Origin: Trileptium ribeirensis | Taxonomy: Eukaryota; Nematoda; Enoplea; Enoplida; Thoracostomopsidae | Assembly (NCBI GenBank): GCA_030248225.1 | Contig: JASANE010000631.1 | Span: 1 to 64,000, forward strand | Reading direction: 5' to 3' | DNA: 64,000 bases | In this document: positions 12,481 to 22,755 of the stretch, in pieces | Numbering within the stretch: position 1 is the stretch's first letter | Layout of the letters: each line of letters starts with the position of its first letter | The notes under the pieces: generated by a model | What the model was told of the DNA's origin: nothing | What the model saw: only the letters and a program-made list of their open reading frames with translations | Databases searched by the model: none | Program-made: the position numbers and the translations under genes

Positions 12481-13300
12481 TGAGGTAACTTAACTGTGTT
12501 GGTAGCGAGTAACAAATTTTTCCCAATAAATTTGATCTCTGGTGTGAGTGTGACTATTGACGAGTGAGTTTGCTAAATAATCTTGTGGACCTTTTTCGTC
12601 GCAGTGTCGCCATCCAACTACGTTGATATTGGCGGCGGACCGGTCGTGTCAGGGCTTGGGGTATTGCCATCCGCAAGCCGTGGCACGAAGGGTCGGCCCG
12701 TCCAGGTGTACGTCCTTATCACGCTAAGAGTTCAACAACACGGGACACGGCAAATGATTTTCAAGAGTTTAGTTATGGTCGAATACAGCACTAGTCAATA
12801 ACAGGAAATCAGAATTAAACATGAGACAATCATGGTTACAAGCGTAATCGTCTGACACTGCGAACGATCGCGCTGTTGTCTGTTGCTCAGCGGGGAGGGG
12901 AGGGGCAATACGAGCGAAGGCGTTCCCGGCAAGGCCGGACCAAAATCTATGCCCGAAACGTTCAACTAGGCCCGCTGTAGCTCGGGTTATGTGTCTGGCG
13001 TGCTTCGAAGTTCGCCCTAAATAACACGCGGCGGTGTGTGTAGCTCGAGAACTATGCGAGGAAGGGAGTGGATTCGTTACGGCATAGACAGGGCATGAAT
13101 CCGAAAAGCATAGATATACCGTACAAGATAAAACTTAATCGTATTGACAATATCAACTATGGTACAACTCATTACATGGTAAGAACAACTGAGTTATCGG
13201 GGGTCCTCTGGAGGACCACCAGGACCCGCGGGAGGGCCCTCCACCCCCCCCCCGCCCTCCTAGGTTACCTTGGCCGGGCCGGCCGGAAAAACTACAAATT
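12481..13300. other. Unassigned DNA
   Basis: No recognised gene. The right edge (13,190-13,290) is GC-rich with C-runs and a GGCCGGGCCGGCCGG block. Confidence 0.45.
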
Positions 13301-13594
13301 TAACGTCGTTTTGTACCTCTTTTCCCTGTCTCCTGTTTTTTTTTTCGATACCTTATCTATCCTTTACCTGCCCTTTTATACTCTATATCCACATAAATAC
13401 ACACACCATACCCGAAGCGCCCCAACACGCGCGAGCCGAACACCAGAGAAGAGAACCGACGCACAACAGCAAACCGAAACACAAAACCACAAACAAACAA
13501 AACAAACAACAACCAACAAAAACAACAAAACACAAACCACAACCCACGACCCAACCCCCCCCCCCACCAACACCCCCCCCCCCCATATACATAC
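13301..13594. repeat. Low-complexity CA/AAC-rich tract at the retroelement insertion site
   Basis: From about 13,435 the plus strand is dominated by A and C (CAAACAAAACAAAC, then C-runs). Any translation is a Pro/Thr/Asn/Gln composition artefact. Similar ACAACA-rich DNA resumes right of the insertion at 18,716-18,800, showing that the Mag element split a pre-existing low-complexity locus. The last five bases, CATAC, are the target duplication. Confidence 0.8.
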
Positions 13595-13925
13595 TGTTGT
13601 ATCTTTCACGTGGAATTGGTGGAAGATAAACCAGAGACAAGAAAACCAGGATTTATTAAGTAAAATAAACACTGGTAACAAACAAGAATAACAGCGTGAA
13701 GTAAACGTAACTGGAATGCATGAAACAATCAATGAAGGAATGATTGAAACAACAACAACAATAATGCATATCGTCAGTTTACGCTTATATATAGATACGA
13801 AGAATATTCGAGAAGCTTCTTTGAATCATCAGAATGTTCTGGAATACAGGAATGTTCTGGCAGAATGTTCTGGAATGTACGAATATTCTAGGAGCTTCCG
13901 ACGTAATCTACTCTTCTCCATGACA
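13595..13925 (-). repeat. 3' LTR of the Mag-type element
   Basis: 331 bp, TG...CA ends. On the minus strand it carries, in order, heat-shock elements (13,898 down to 13,802), a TATATATAA box (13,793-13,785) and an AATAAA polyadenylation signal (RC of TTTATT at about 13,651-13,656), the expected U3-R-U5 order. Confidence 0.95.
13785..13898 (-). promoter_or_regulatory. Heat-shock-element array plus TATA box (3' LTR copy)
   Basis: GAAtaTTCgaGAAgcTTC at 13,802-13,819 is four contiguous perfect HSF pentamers. Two three-unit sites GAAtgTTCtgGAA lie at 13,832-13,844 and 13,863-13,875, with two-unit sites at 13,850-13,857 and 13,881-13,888. The TATA box lies about 9 bp from the first array on the minus-strand downstream side. 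Same array as in the 5' LTR. Confidence 0.8.
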
Positions 13926-13935
13926 CCTCCCCACC
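13926..13935 (-). other. Polypurine tract
   Basis: Minus strand GGTGGGGAGG abuts the 3' LTR (next bases TGTCATGG), the expected position for the plus-strand DNA primer of an LTR retrotransposon. Confidence 0.85.
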
Positions 13936-13946
13936 AAGCCTGGAGG

Positions 13947-16900
13947 TCACGGCGATGGCGTGTACCTCTTGATTGGCTTGCCTGAACGTTTGGAACGTCG
14001 TGGGTTGTGAGGACCGTATTCAGGAAGAGCCTCCGTGCGACTGTCCTCGGCCATCCAACTTGTCCCTTCGGAAGCGATTGGGTACGTTGACGAATCTTGT
14101 GAGGCAGTAGCCCTGGAAATTGAAGGCTTTGAACGGGATGAGTTAGCATCAGGCGAGAACGGACGAGGCGTTGCTCCGGGCTCGGTATCTTCGTCAGATG
14201 TGTAGCGAGGTTGTAGTTGTTCCAAGTGTCTTCTCCAGGTGGGACCCTTGGGTTGAACACGAACGTCAAATGTACGCGAACCTTTGCGCTTCGTAATCAC
14301 GGCAGGGACCCATCGACCTTCTTTGTCTTGACGTGGACCAAAGTAGAGGGCATAAACGGCATCACCCACCTTGTACGATCGAACAACCTTGGCGACAGCT
14401 TCGGTTTGTTGAGACTTCGTTGCTTCTTTGGCTTGTTTACCTTGTGCTTTGTGAGCTGGAGAAGGAAGCAGCGTATCAATCTTTGTCCGAATTTGTCGTG
14501 AGTTCAGCAATTCGCTTGGAGAATATCCACTTGAGTTCGGAGTTCGTCGGAATTGCATCAAAAATTCTTGAAGTGCTTTTCTCGGAGGAAGGCTGGACTT
14601 CCGTAGCGCTTGCTTGAATGTTTGGACTAGTCGTTCCGCTGATCCATTTGTAGCAGGATGATAGGGAGCGCCTGTGAGATGTACAATTCCTCGTTCCCGA
14701 CACCAGTCTTGGAATTCCTCGGATAGAAACGCTGAAGCGTTATCCGTTACCAAAGTGTGAGGATATCCAAAATGAGCAAAGTCTTCTTCCAGTAAATCAG
14801 TAGTTGCTTTGGCAGAAATTGATTGGGTAGCATGAATGCACGGATATTTGGAGAAGGCATCAGTGACCAGTAGCCAGTTTGACCCCATAAAGTTGATAGC
14901 ATGGTCTAAGTGTAAACGGCTCCAAGGCTTCTCCGGGAGCATCCATGGATGAATGGCGGGCTTGGCAGGTTTGTTTTGGTGTTCGCCACAGGGCACACAT
15001 TCTCGGCAGGTTGCTTCAATGTCTTCATCAATGTTGGGCCAGTAAACTGCTGTGCGTGCAAGCTGCTTCATGCGCTGCATTCCAAAGTGTCCCAAATGCA
15101 ATAATTCAAGGATTTGACGCCGCATGCTTGACGGAATAACCACTCTCGAACCAAGAACCAAACAACCGTTGCAGATTGATAATGATCCGGCAACTTGTCT
15201 GAACCGTTGAATTTCAGAACTTTCATCTGATTTCTTCAGTGGCCATCCTTCACGGGTAAAGCGAACCACAGTTGAAACAACAGGATCTTTTGCTGACTCC
15301 CGAAGTAGAAAATTTTTGTCCGCAGGCAATATTTTTTCAGAAATAGAATTGATTGCACATACCATTTCAGCATCTTCTTTACTTTCCTCCCCGTCAAATT
15401 GGGCGTCTTTTCCTGACGGCAATCGACTGAGAACATCGACATTAGCGTGATCCGTTGTTTTTCGATACTCAATTGTGTAGTTGAATTGATTCAAAAGAAG
15501 TGCCCATCGAGCCAGGCGGTTAGCAGCTAAAAGTGGTACCTCTTTTCCTTGTCCAAAAAGTGCTAGTAGTGGTCGATGGTCGGTGACAAGAATGAACTTC
15601 CGGCCGTACAGGTATTGATAGAACTTCTTCAATCCAAAAACGATAGCCAATGCTTCCTTTTGTATCTGGCTATAGTTCTTTTGACTGTCCGTGAGAGTCT
15701 TTGACACATTGGCAATTGGCCGTTCGCTTCCGTCTGGATATCGGTGAAACAGAACGGCTCCAATTCCAACACTTGATGCGTCGCAGGATAGGCCCAAAGG
15801 AAGATTCTTGTCGAAGTGAACGAGGACTTTTTCGGATGATAGCAGGTCCTTCAGCAGCTTGAAAGCTTGCTGCTGTTCGTCGTTCCAAGTCCACGGCGTA
15901 GTTTTCTTTGTCAATTTGTAGAGTGGTTCTGCAATTGTGGAAAGATTTGAAGGGAGAAATTTTGCATAGAATTGTACAGAACCTTGGAAAGCCTTTAAGC
16001 TTGACACATTTGTCGGGGCTGGCATGTTGAGAACTGCGTCAATCTTTGGTCCCTTTGCAATACCTTCGTGTGATAGCAAATGACCCAAGTATTCGACGTA
16101 GGGCTGAGCAAATTGGCATTTTTCAAGCCGGCAGCGCAGTCCGCGTTCTTCAAGGCGTTGTAATAGGCGTCGGAGATTTTTGAGGTGGTCTTCCGCATCT
16201 TTACCGCTGACGAGAATATCATCAAGATAGACGGCAACTCCTGGCAAATCCGATGTAAGCTGATCCATGATCTGTTGGAAATACCCGGGAGCGGACTTGA
16301 TCCCAAATGGTAGACGCTTCTGCAGGAGCACCCCCCTGTGGGTACTGAGGGCGAGCCTTCTTTGACTTTGTGGGGCCAGCTTTACCTGATTGTAGGCGTC
16401 CGCCAAATCGATCTTTGTGAAACCACACCCACCTCCCAACTTCCGCATTAGGTCCTCTGGCAGTGGCAGTGGATGGCGGTGATCCTCCAATTGAGGGTTG
16501 ACGGTGACGGAATAATCCCCACAAACACGGAGCTTGGCTTTCGTTTGACCCGATAGCAATGCTTTCTTGATTGGTACCACAGGTGTTCCATATTCGCAGA
16601 ATTGTGTTGGCTCCCAGACCCCTTTTGCAATGCCTTTTTCGTAAGCGTCTTCCAACTCCGATTCTATGGCAAATGGAACAGGCCTTGCTTTCCGAAAAAT
16701 TGGTTGGGCATTTTCTTTGAACTTAACTTCTAATTCGAAATCTTTGAGGCATCCAAGTTCGGGTGTCCAGAGATCTGCAAATTCTCTGCACAAGGATTGA
16801 CACTGATTTTGTAGCTTGACATCCGCTTTCAAATGGCTGAAAACTGCATGGCACGGTTGTGATGATTGCAGGATTTGATCCACTGATATACCCAATGTGC

Positions 16901-18188
16901 GGGTGGCATCTCGTCCCAATAGATTTAGTCCAGGGATCTCAGACACGGTGAATTGAACATTGTGCGGCTCTTCAGACCCGGGAGACTTTGTTGCGGCGAC
17001 GAACGTTCCCACTATTGGCAAACGGTGCATGCTGGCTGATTCATACCTCCAGTCGGATTTCTTGAGGCTTGGGCACCCGAGTTCCTCCCAATATTGCCTT
17101 GATATGAAGTTACCCGTTGTGGCAGTGTCGACTTCCATGTTGATAGTTTTCCCATGAATTTTGATTGGGACTTCCAGCTTTGGCGAGGATTCAGTCTTTG
17201 TGAGTGCATTGACGCCATAGATAATTTTGACTGAAGTTGAGGAACCCTTGGCTTTCTTGCGGCAGACCTTCTCCAAATGTCCTTTGATCCCACAGTAGTT
17301 GCATTCGGACTCCTTGTATCGGCAGACATCAGCTTTGTGATTCTGATTCCCGCATCGGTAGCATGCATGTGACTGCTTCTTTGAATCGGCCTCTTTGTCT
17401 TGAGGGGTCCATTTCTTCTTGGGACTGGGCTTCTGGTGGACTTTATGGACCGGCCTGGGCTTGACACCATGCACTGTGTCCTTCGCCACCTTCGCAGCAT
17501 CTTCAGTTTCGATCGCAATTTCAATTGCCCGATTGAAGTCCAGGTCATCGTCCTTGACTTTGAACAGGGCCTTCAAAACAGCTTCATTGTTGATAGAGCA
17601 TATGAACCTTGATCGAAGGGCTTCGTCCTGTGGATCTTTGATTGAGGCAAAGTCGCAGGTTGCAGCATCTTGACGGATCCTTGCAGCCAGTTCTTGAGGC
17701 GTTTCACCTGGTTTTCGGCGCATTTCGCTCCAAAATTTGAATCTTTCGTGAACCACAAACCGCTTTGGATCATATTGAGTCTTCATGAAATTGACAATTT
17801 CATCCATCGTGAGGTCGTTGATTTCTTTGGGCGGATTCTGTTGCCTTGCCAGATTCCCCAGTAGGCGATAGACCTCTTTTGTTTGGTTCGTCAGGAAGAT
17901 TTGGGCCTTTTTGTTCTCCGATACTGAATGGGCACCGGCAAAAGTACGAAAGCGATCCCAATAATCCGGCCACAGTTCGCTGCTGGAGTCGAAGGGCTCG
18001 AAGTCGGGGATGTTGGGCATGGGCGTGGATGACGTTCCCGCTGCTTGTACCCCTTGATTTCCTGATTGAATTGCTTTGAGCATGGCCGACATCTGTTCCT
18101 GGTGTTGACGCTGTTGTTCCTCCATCTGGGCCTGCTGTTGGGCAAGTTGTTGTTGCATGAGGCTAATCAGCTTCGCCGTCTCTGACAT
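13947..18188 (-). CDS. Gag-Pol polyprotein, Mag-type Ty3/gypsy
   Basis: One uninterrupted 1,413-residue frame. An N-terminal Gln-rich coil (about residues 8-33) leads into a Gag capsid-like region. Two CCHC zinc knuckles follow (CYRCGNQNHKADVC about 275-288; CNYCGIKGHLEKVC about 297-310). The protease region is near 352, where the usual DTG reads VDTATTGNFIS. RT has YLDDILVSG (about 654), preceded by LPFGIKSAP. RNase H has LSCDAS, QKEALA and TDHRPL. Integrase has its HHCC finger (HLGHFG...CRECVPC, about 1,040-1,075) and the core acidic residues in LHLDHA, VTDNASAF and TNGSAERL. The C-terminus is basic. It copies the element RNA into DNA and inserts it. The Met at 18,188 is the first in frame after the leader. 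The DTA in place of DTG is the only odd catalytic motif; DTA-type proteases occur in some Mag relatives as far as I recall. Confidence 0.95.
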   Translation of the reverse strand: MSETAKLISLMQQQLAQQQAQMEEQQRQHQEQMSAMLKAIQSGNQGVQAAGTSSTPMPNIPDFEPFDSSSELWPDYWDRFRTFAGAHSVSENKKAQIFLTNQTKEVYRLLGNLARQQNPPKEINDLTMDEIVNFMKTQYDPKRFVVHERFKFWSEMRRKPGETPQELAARIRQDAATCDFASIKDPQDEALRSRFICSINNEAVLKALFKVKDDDLDFNRAIEIAIETEDAAKVAKDTVHGVKPRPVHKVHQKPSPKKKWTPQDKEADSKKQSHACYRCGNQNHKADVCRYKESECNYCGIKGHLEKVCRKKAKGSSTSVKIIYGVNALTKTESSPKLEVPIKIHGKTINMEVDTATTGNFISRQYWEELGCPSLKKSDWRYESASMHRLPIVGTFVAATKSPGSEEPHNVQFTVSEIPGLNLLGRDATRTLGISVDQILQSSQPCHAVFSHLKADVKLQNQCQSLCREFADLWTPELGCLKDFELEVKFKENAQPIFRKARPVPFAIESELEDAYEKGIAKGVWEPTQFCEYGTPVVPIKKALLSGQTKAKLRVCGDYSVTVNPQLEDHRHPLPLPEDLMRKLGGGCGFTKIDLADAYNQVKLAPQSQRRLALSTHRGVLLQKRLPFGIKSAPGYFQQIMDQLTSDLPGVAVYLDDILVSGKDAEDHLKNLRRLLQRLEERGLRCRLEKCQFAQPYVEYLGHLLSHEGIAKGPKIDAVLNMPAPTNVSSLKAFQGSVQFYAKFLPSNLSTIAEPLYKLTKKTTPWTWNDEQQQAFKLLKDLLSSEKVLVHFDKNLPLGLSCDASSVGIGAVLFHRYPDGSERPIANVSKTLTDSQKNYSQIQKEALAIVFGLKKFYQYLYGRKFILVTDHRPLLALFGQGKEVPLLAANRLARWALLLNQFNYTIEYRKTTDHANVDVLSRLPSGKDAQFDGEESKEDAEMVCAINSISEKILPADKNFLLRESAKDPVVSTVVRFTREGWPLKKSDESSEIQRFRQVAGSLSICNGCLVLGSRVVIPSSMRRQILELLHLGHFGMQRMKQLARTAVYWPNIDEDIEATCRECVPCGEHQNKPAKPAIHPWMLPEKPWSRLHLDHAINFMGSNWLLVTDAFSKYPCIHATQSISAKATTDLLEEDFAHFGYPHTLVTDNASAFLSEEFQDWCRERGIVHLTGAPYHPATNGSAERLVQTFKQALRKSSLPPRKALQEFLMQFRRTPNSSGYSPSELLNSRQIRTKIDTLLPSPAHKAQGKQAKEATKSQQTEAVAKVVRSYKVGDAVYALYFGPRQDKEGRWVPAVITKRKGSRTFDVRVQPKGPTWRRHLEQLQPRYTSDEDTEPGATPRPFSPDANSSRSKPSISRATASQDSSTYPIASEGTSWMAEDSRTEALPEYGPHNPRRSKRSGKPIKRYTPSP

Positions 18189-18267
18189 CTTGATAGTTGA
18201 TCTTCTTCAATCCGAATTGACGTTGGTCGCAGGTGACTCGAGTCGTTGTTCGTAGTTTTGAAGCAAG

Positions 18268-18285
18268 ATCCTACTCAGTGCGCCA
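18268..18285 (-). other. Primer-binding site
   Basis: Eight bases inside the 5' LTR the minus strand reads TGGCGCACTGAGTAGGAT. It begins TGG (complement of CCA) and implies a tRNA with G as discriminator base, compatible with a serine tRNA, though the isoacceptor cannot be fixed without the host tRNA set. Confidence 0.7.
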
Positions 18286-18293
18286 ATTATCCC

Positions 18294-18627
18294 TGTTGTA
18301 TCTTTCACGTGGAATTGGTGGAAGATAAACCAGAGACAAGAAAACCAGGATTTATTAAGTAAAATAAACACTGGTAACAAACAAGAATAACAGCGTGAAG
18401 TAAACGTAACTGGAATGCATGAAACAATCAATGAAGGAATGATTGAAACAACAACAACAACAATAATGCATATCGTCAGTTTACGCTTATATATAGATAC
18501 GAAGAATATTCGAGAAGCTTCTTTGAATCATCAGAATGTTCTGGAATACAGGAATGTTCTGGCAGAATGTTCTGGAATGTACGAATATTCTAGGAGCTTC
18601 CGACGTAATCTACTCTTCTCCATGACA
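18294..18627 (-). repeat. 5' LTR of the Mag-type element
   Basis: 334 bp; same as the other LTR except one extra ACA. This is the copy that drives transcription. HSE array 18,504-18,600, TATA box about 18,487-18,495, AATAAA on the minus strand at about 18,350. Confidence 0.95.
18487..18600 (-). promoter_or_regulatory. Heat-shock-element array plus TATA box (5' LTR, active copy)
   Basis: Duplicate of the 13,785-13,898 array. Five groups of inverted GAA/TTC pentamers (one of four units, two of three units, two of two units) sit in U3 immediately upstream of TATATATAA on the minus strand, the layout of metazoan hsp promoters. HSF binding is inferred from the consensus; inducibility is not shown by sequence. 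Confidence 0.8.
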
Positions 18628-18632
18628 CATAC

Positions 18633-20310
18633 AATACTCATGAGCACACGCTATACATGAGACACATAGGCGACCTGAGCGACAGAAATGTCGCTCAAGT
18701 TCACACCAGAAACACGCAGAACAACAACAACAACAATAACAACTGCACAACCACACAGCAACCACAACAACAACGACAAATACAACACAACCACAGCGAC
18801 GACAGCAGCGACAACCGACCAAAGAAGTCGGTTAGATAGAGAGAAAAAGAAAAATAAAAAGCGGAAAAGAAAGGGCACGGGAAGGGAGGCGGGACAGAGG
18901 GTTCCTGAGGGATTTTCGAGGGACCGGGGTGAAATTCGGTCCCAGGACGAAGAACGGGGCCGAACGATACCAAACACAAGGGGGGTAGACGCAGTGGCGG
19001 GTCGGGACCCAGTTTTGGGTTCCGATATATGTAGTAGTGTGCAGGGTTTCAGCGGGCTTTCCCGCGCTAAAGGTTGGGCGGAGCGACGCCCGCCGGGCAT
19101 CGTTGAACTCGCCTTGGAGAGGCGATTCAAACGAGGGTGATTTCCCTGCCTTAACGGCAGAGGTTACAGGGGCACTAAAATCACGACAGATAGAGAGAGT
19201 GTAGATAGTGGTGGGGAGCTTTGGTTGGCCGTCCCGGGTTACCGGGGCAACGCCGGGCATATTTGGAGAGGTCTAGACGTGGTGAATACAATAAGGGGCG
19301 ATTTGCCTACTTTCGGGTTGGCGATAAATTTTCGGTTGGTTTGTACCCACTTTCAGTCGGTGTGCCGGATTGGGAGCACTTTAACGGGTTATAGTGGGCT
19401 AGCGAGGAGTCAGGCGGAGACCCGTCGGACATTCGTTGTGTTTGCCACAAGCAGGCGAGTAGAGTGAGGGTTCGCATGCGAATTTAGGGTCAAGGGTCAA
19501 ATACGGAGTTGGTACGAACGGACGGAATTTTATGTCTAATTTTCGTGGCACATAACAGGAAAATAAGTTATATAGCAGCGGGATGACTGGTCAGGTCGAG
19601 ACCCGCCTGGCCTCGTCAGATGTCTCAATCGGTAAACTACTTAGAAACACGTATACTTTCAATCAATGATCCGACGGTTACAAGAAAACCCAATTGCTAG
19701 GGCGCTGGTCAAGCCGTTTTGGGGCGTTCAAGATGGTATAACAAGGGAGGATTTGTCCGGTAGGGGGCGGGAAAATAGAAGTATCGGGACGGGAAAACCA
19801 ATTAGCACACACGTACACACATATATATATCGCTATATGTCCACATATATATATTTAGGTCATATCTTCGTGGAACCATGGTCACCAGCCAAACCTAGCG
19901 TAAGTATTGGCTGTTAATTTGGAATTTCACCTACTTGTCCCTAGAATATCTCAGGAAATCCTCCAGCGATTTGTAATGTCTTGAGCTCGTTCAAAAGCCC
20001 TAAAAATTCTCTATCGAAAAGTGCTCAGGGCATTATTGAGAAATATCAACCGTTGGACGGCTACGGGCCGATAAACAGGCCCGATACCCGTTATTTCTGA
20101 ATAATCGGAAACTACCGTAACCCGTTTGTTTCAGATTACTTTAGCGACCATTAAGATGTAGTTCGCTTGAACCAGGTAAAGTTGATAGTCTTGATTTTGG
20201 TTACTTTCCGACCCCTTAAATCGTCAGAGGCCTCCTATTCCCGGACGGTCTAAATTTTGAAATCTCCATGGGGAAATAGAGAGAAGTAGTCGAGTTCCGT
20301 TCAAATCCCC
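18633..20310 (+). repeat. Large dispersed repeat, inverted copy 2 (partner 5,100-6,960)
   Basis: Collinear with the reverse complement of 5.1-6.96 kb (see that entry). Left part is AAC-rich, then a GC-richer body (18,870-19,470) with CGCCGGGCATATTTGGAGAG near 19,250, then AATCGGAAACTACCGTAACC near 20,102. No recognisable protein. Frames of 142-159 codons at 18,651-19,260 overlap on both strands and are low-complexity. Confidence 0.7.
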
Positions 20311-21785
20311 TATCTTAGCGCCCGTTAAAGGCTCTTTTCTATTCTTTCTAGATTTGTACCTTCACCCTACTCAAACGTCCTACTTGTCTGGTTGAACTCG
20401 GCCAGCATGACACGCGATGATAAAATATAAACATGCAATGGCAAAAATCATATCAACGGCAAAACATGTCAATAGCAAGCAAGGCAAACATATTAACGGC
20501 AAGCAAAGCTATTAGAGATGACCATGACACCCTGCAACATATAAAAACTTTATTCCCGTAACCTCGGTCTGGTTCGATTTGAGACGCCTTCAGGCCATTT
20601 TGACGCCGAAATCCCCTAAAAGAAACGTAACGGGCCGGAACAGGCCTGTTACAATATAACATAATTCATATGCATCGCGTCAACTTTTTGTTTTATTACC
20701 TCGGGTGTTATGAACAATTTTTACGCCTTACTTTTGGTGTCCGATTTCCCCGCACTCGAATCATGCCTCACAGACCCTATTCACCAGGAAAACCGCCATA
20801 TATTGGCCTTTAACCTTGGTAGCCCCGCGCGTTACAGAGACCGAATTTCGAAGCATGGCAGAGCACATCGCTTAACCCTTAGCTGAATCTGCTATCGTTA
20901 ACATTGGGTGTCACGGGATAATAGTTTTGGTCCGGCATTTTCGGGAACGCTCTCGCTCGTGTCGTCCTGCTCCTTTTTGAAAATAGACTGTGGATTATCA
21001 ACAAGGATAACTAGACTACCGCTGTTCATAGCCCGTATTGCCGCATGTTTTTCTTTTAGTGCCCTCTCCTGGCTAGTACTGTATAGAACTTCAAATAAAA
21101 TCTTGAAAATCACTCACTGCGTCCCGTGTTGTTCACTCTCAGGCGCAATATGTACGACCGTTCGGACTGGTCAACTTTACGCACCCTGGCTTGCAGGTGA
21201 GAATATCCCAAGCCTCGATGTGTAGGATTCGCCACCAAAGTTGATATAATGGTCGAGAGAATACGAGAGGAATCCACGGAGTTGTCAATAGAAAACACTC
21301 GCTTATACCTAGTTGCTAATCATGCCTAGGTCGAACACAAATTTCCATCTGAAATGCATGCTAAGCTTCCCGCAACCATACGATGAGCACTAGCTTTCAA
21401 AGATATAATTCTAGCTTCAGTTCCAACTACACTTAAATTGTTCTCAGGTATTGCGTGGTAGCTTACGTGTCATTCAATATAAGAAGTGTGCACCGTGTCA
21501 GACAATTGTCCCAATAGTCAGCCGAGACTATAGCGGACAAGGTGACTGTAAGACGTCACAATAACTGTTTTGTCGCCCGAAATACATAGTTACATTTCAA
21601 AATTTCCTCCTATGTAAAGCGTTACACTTTAGGACAAATGGAGTATAGAAACCCTAATTTGAGTTTCCACAATATAGGGTTAAATTTATAGTTTTTGATT
21701 ATCCAAACACAGAAGTGTACTACTACCGCTGTTATAATGACTGTGAAATGTAGAGGTTCGTAAGCAAAACATTCTTGCGACAGGA
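20311..21785. other. Unassigned DNA
   Basis: No recognised gene. 20,455-20,510 contains a short imperfect tandem (words GGCAAAACAT, AGCAAGCAAGGCAAACAT). Otherwise nothing beyond chance frames. Confidence 0.45.
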
Positions 21786-21895
21786 TGTAAGGACAGCCCA
21801 CTTCTTGATGTGTTATCATCTTAATATTGTGAAAAAATATAATTTTGTTTACGATTCTGTCGCTGGAATGATATTCGTTGCCTAAAAGCACACAT
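21786..21895 (+). repeat. 5' LTR remnant of the CsRn1-type element
   Basis: Starts TGTAAGGACAGCCCACTTC; matches the copy at 25,977 through GCTGGAATGATATT and then loses similarity, so the 3' boundary is uncertain and the copy is probably truncated. Confidence 0.7.
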
Positions 21896-22040
21896 TATAA
21901 TTAAACAACTTCTCCCAAATCTGGAAATAGCCTCAGTGAACAATACTGCAACTACTTCGGCTAGTGTAACATATTCCTGCAAAATTGATGAACTATCTCA
22001 TTGTGTTGCGCGGGTGACATAAACGGAAAATAATTTAACT

Positions 22041-22286
22041 TTGTCGAAAATGAACAGTAACCAATATTATCATCCAAATTATCCAAATCACAGTCGAAAA
22101 ATCCTTTTCACGTTACTCACGCGAACGCTCAGCATCTCCCCGTTGAAATATAATCCGAACGAAAGTTGGTGTTGGTTTCACTGTCAATTTGGTGAAAACG
22201 CTCATCGCTGTTTTGAGCCGTGGTCGTGGTCAAAAGGTTTAAAAAACGGACGGGAAAAGAGACAGCGTAGGAATTTTTCTAGTTGA
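22041..22286 (+). pseudogene. Gag C-terminal remnant with CHCC-type motif
   Basis: Residues CWFHCQFGENAHRCFEPW match the CsRn1-clade pattern C-x3-H-x9-C-x3-C, with the last Cys changed to Trp. In this clade the motif replaces the CCHC zinc knuckle and binds nucleic acid. The frame is followed by a basic stretch and a stop at 22,286. Confidence 0.75.
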
Positions 22287-22545
22287 CGGAGCTACTCAAA
22301 GCTTTCTGCCCAAAAGTTTTGTTCGGCAAAATTTAAAAACTTCTTCGGCAAAATTCATTGCAGTGACTGACACGCCAGTAAATACATATGGTAACAGAAC
22401 ATTGCAATTGCAGATTACTGAATTAAAACAATCATTCACTTGGACGTTCATTGTCGCTGACGTAACACAGCCAATTTTAGGTCACGATTTTTTAAGCATA
22501 AACAACATTTTTCTTGATTGTCCTAGTCATAAACTTAGCTGACAT
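22285..22545 (+). pseudogene. Retropepsin remnant
   Basis: Read on from VDGATQSF through VTDTPVNTYGNRTLQLQI to WTFIVADVTQPILGHDFL, the sequence tracks the gypsy protease from its active-site region to the ILGHDFL/ILGADFL block. The catalytic DTG/DSG triad has become DGA. Stop at about 22,542. Confidence 0.75.
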
Positions 22546-22755
22546 CGCCTTGGTGAACAACATAGCCCAAAGTCCTTGCAACAACCAAACATCAAAAGAA
22601 AATCTGGCTCAATATCTACAATACAAGATAAACAAGACGTTTATCGATGCAAGTTAAGCAAATTCTGACACATTATAGTGAGTTATTCGGCAGTTTTGCG
22701 GGTAGTAATACATTTGCATATTTTGTTGAACACTAGATAGTCACATCTGGCCCAC

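Larger units (their letters stand above)
13595..18627 (-). mobile_element. Complete Mag-type Ty3/gypsy LTR retrotransposon
   Basis: A 5,033-bp element with LTRs at both ends (TGTTG...CATGACA on the plus strand), flanked by the 5-bp duplication CATAC at 13,590-13,594 and 18,628-18,632. The LTRs differ, as read by eye, only by a 3-base ACA microsatellite unit, so insertion is recent. Transcription runs right to left: 5' LTR 18,294-18,627, primer-binding site, one gag-pol frame, polypurine tract, 3' LTR. RT, RNase H and integrase motifs are all present, so this copy may be autonomous. It resembles the Mag / K02A2.6-like group by gag-pol fusion, two CCHC knuckles and a DTA-type protease. Confidence 0.95.

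Noticed and set aside
13068..13691. 207-codon plus-strand frame
   Set aside because: Its body is a CA-rich low-complexity tract (Thr/Gln/Asn/Pro/Lys runs) and it runs into the LTR of the Mag element; overlapping frames in other phases are equally long.
13947..18188. Plus-strand frames inside the Mag element
   Set aside because: Shadows of the 1,413-codon gag-pol frame; none has an independent domain.
18651..19260. Overlapping frames of 92-159 codons
   Set aside because: Both strands are open in several phases over AAC repeats and GC-rich repeat DNA; no domain recognisable.
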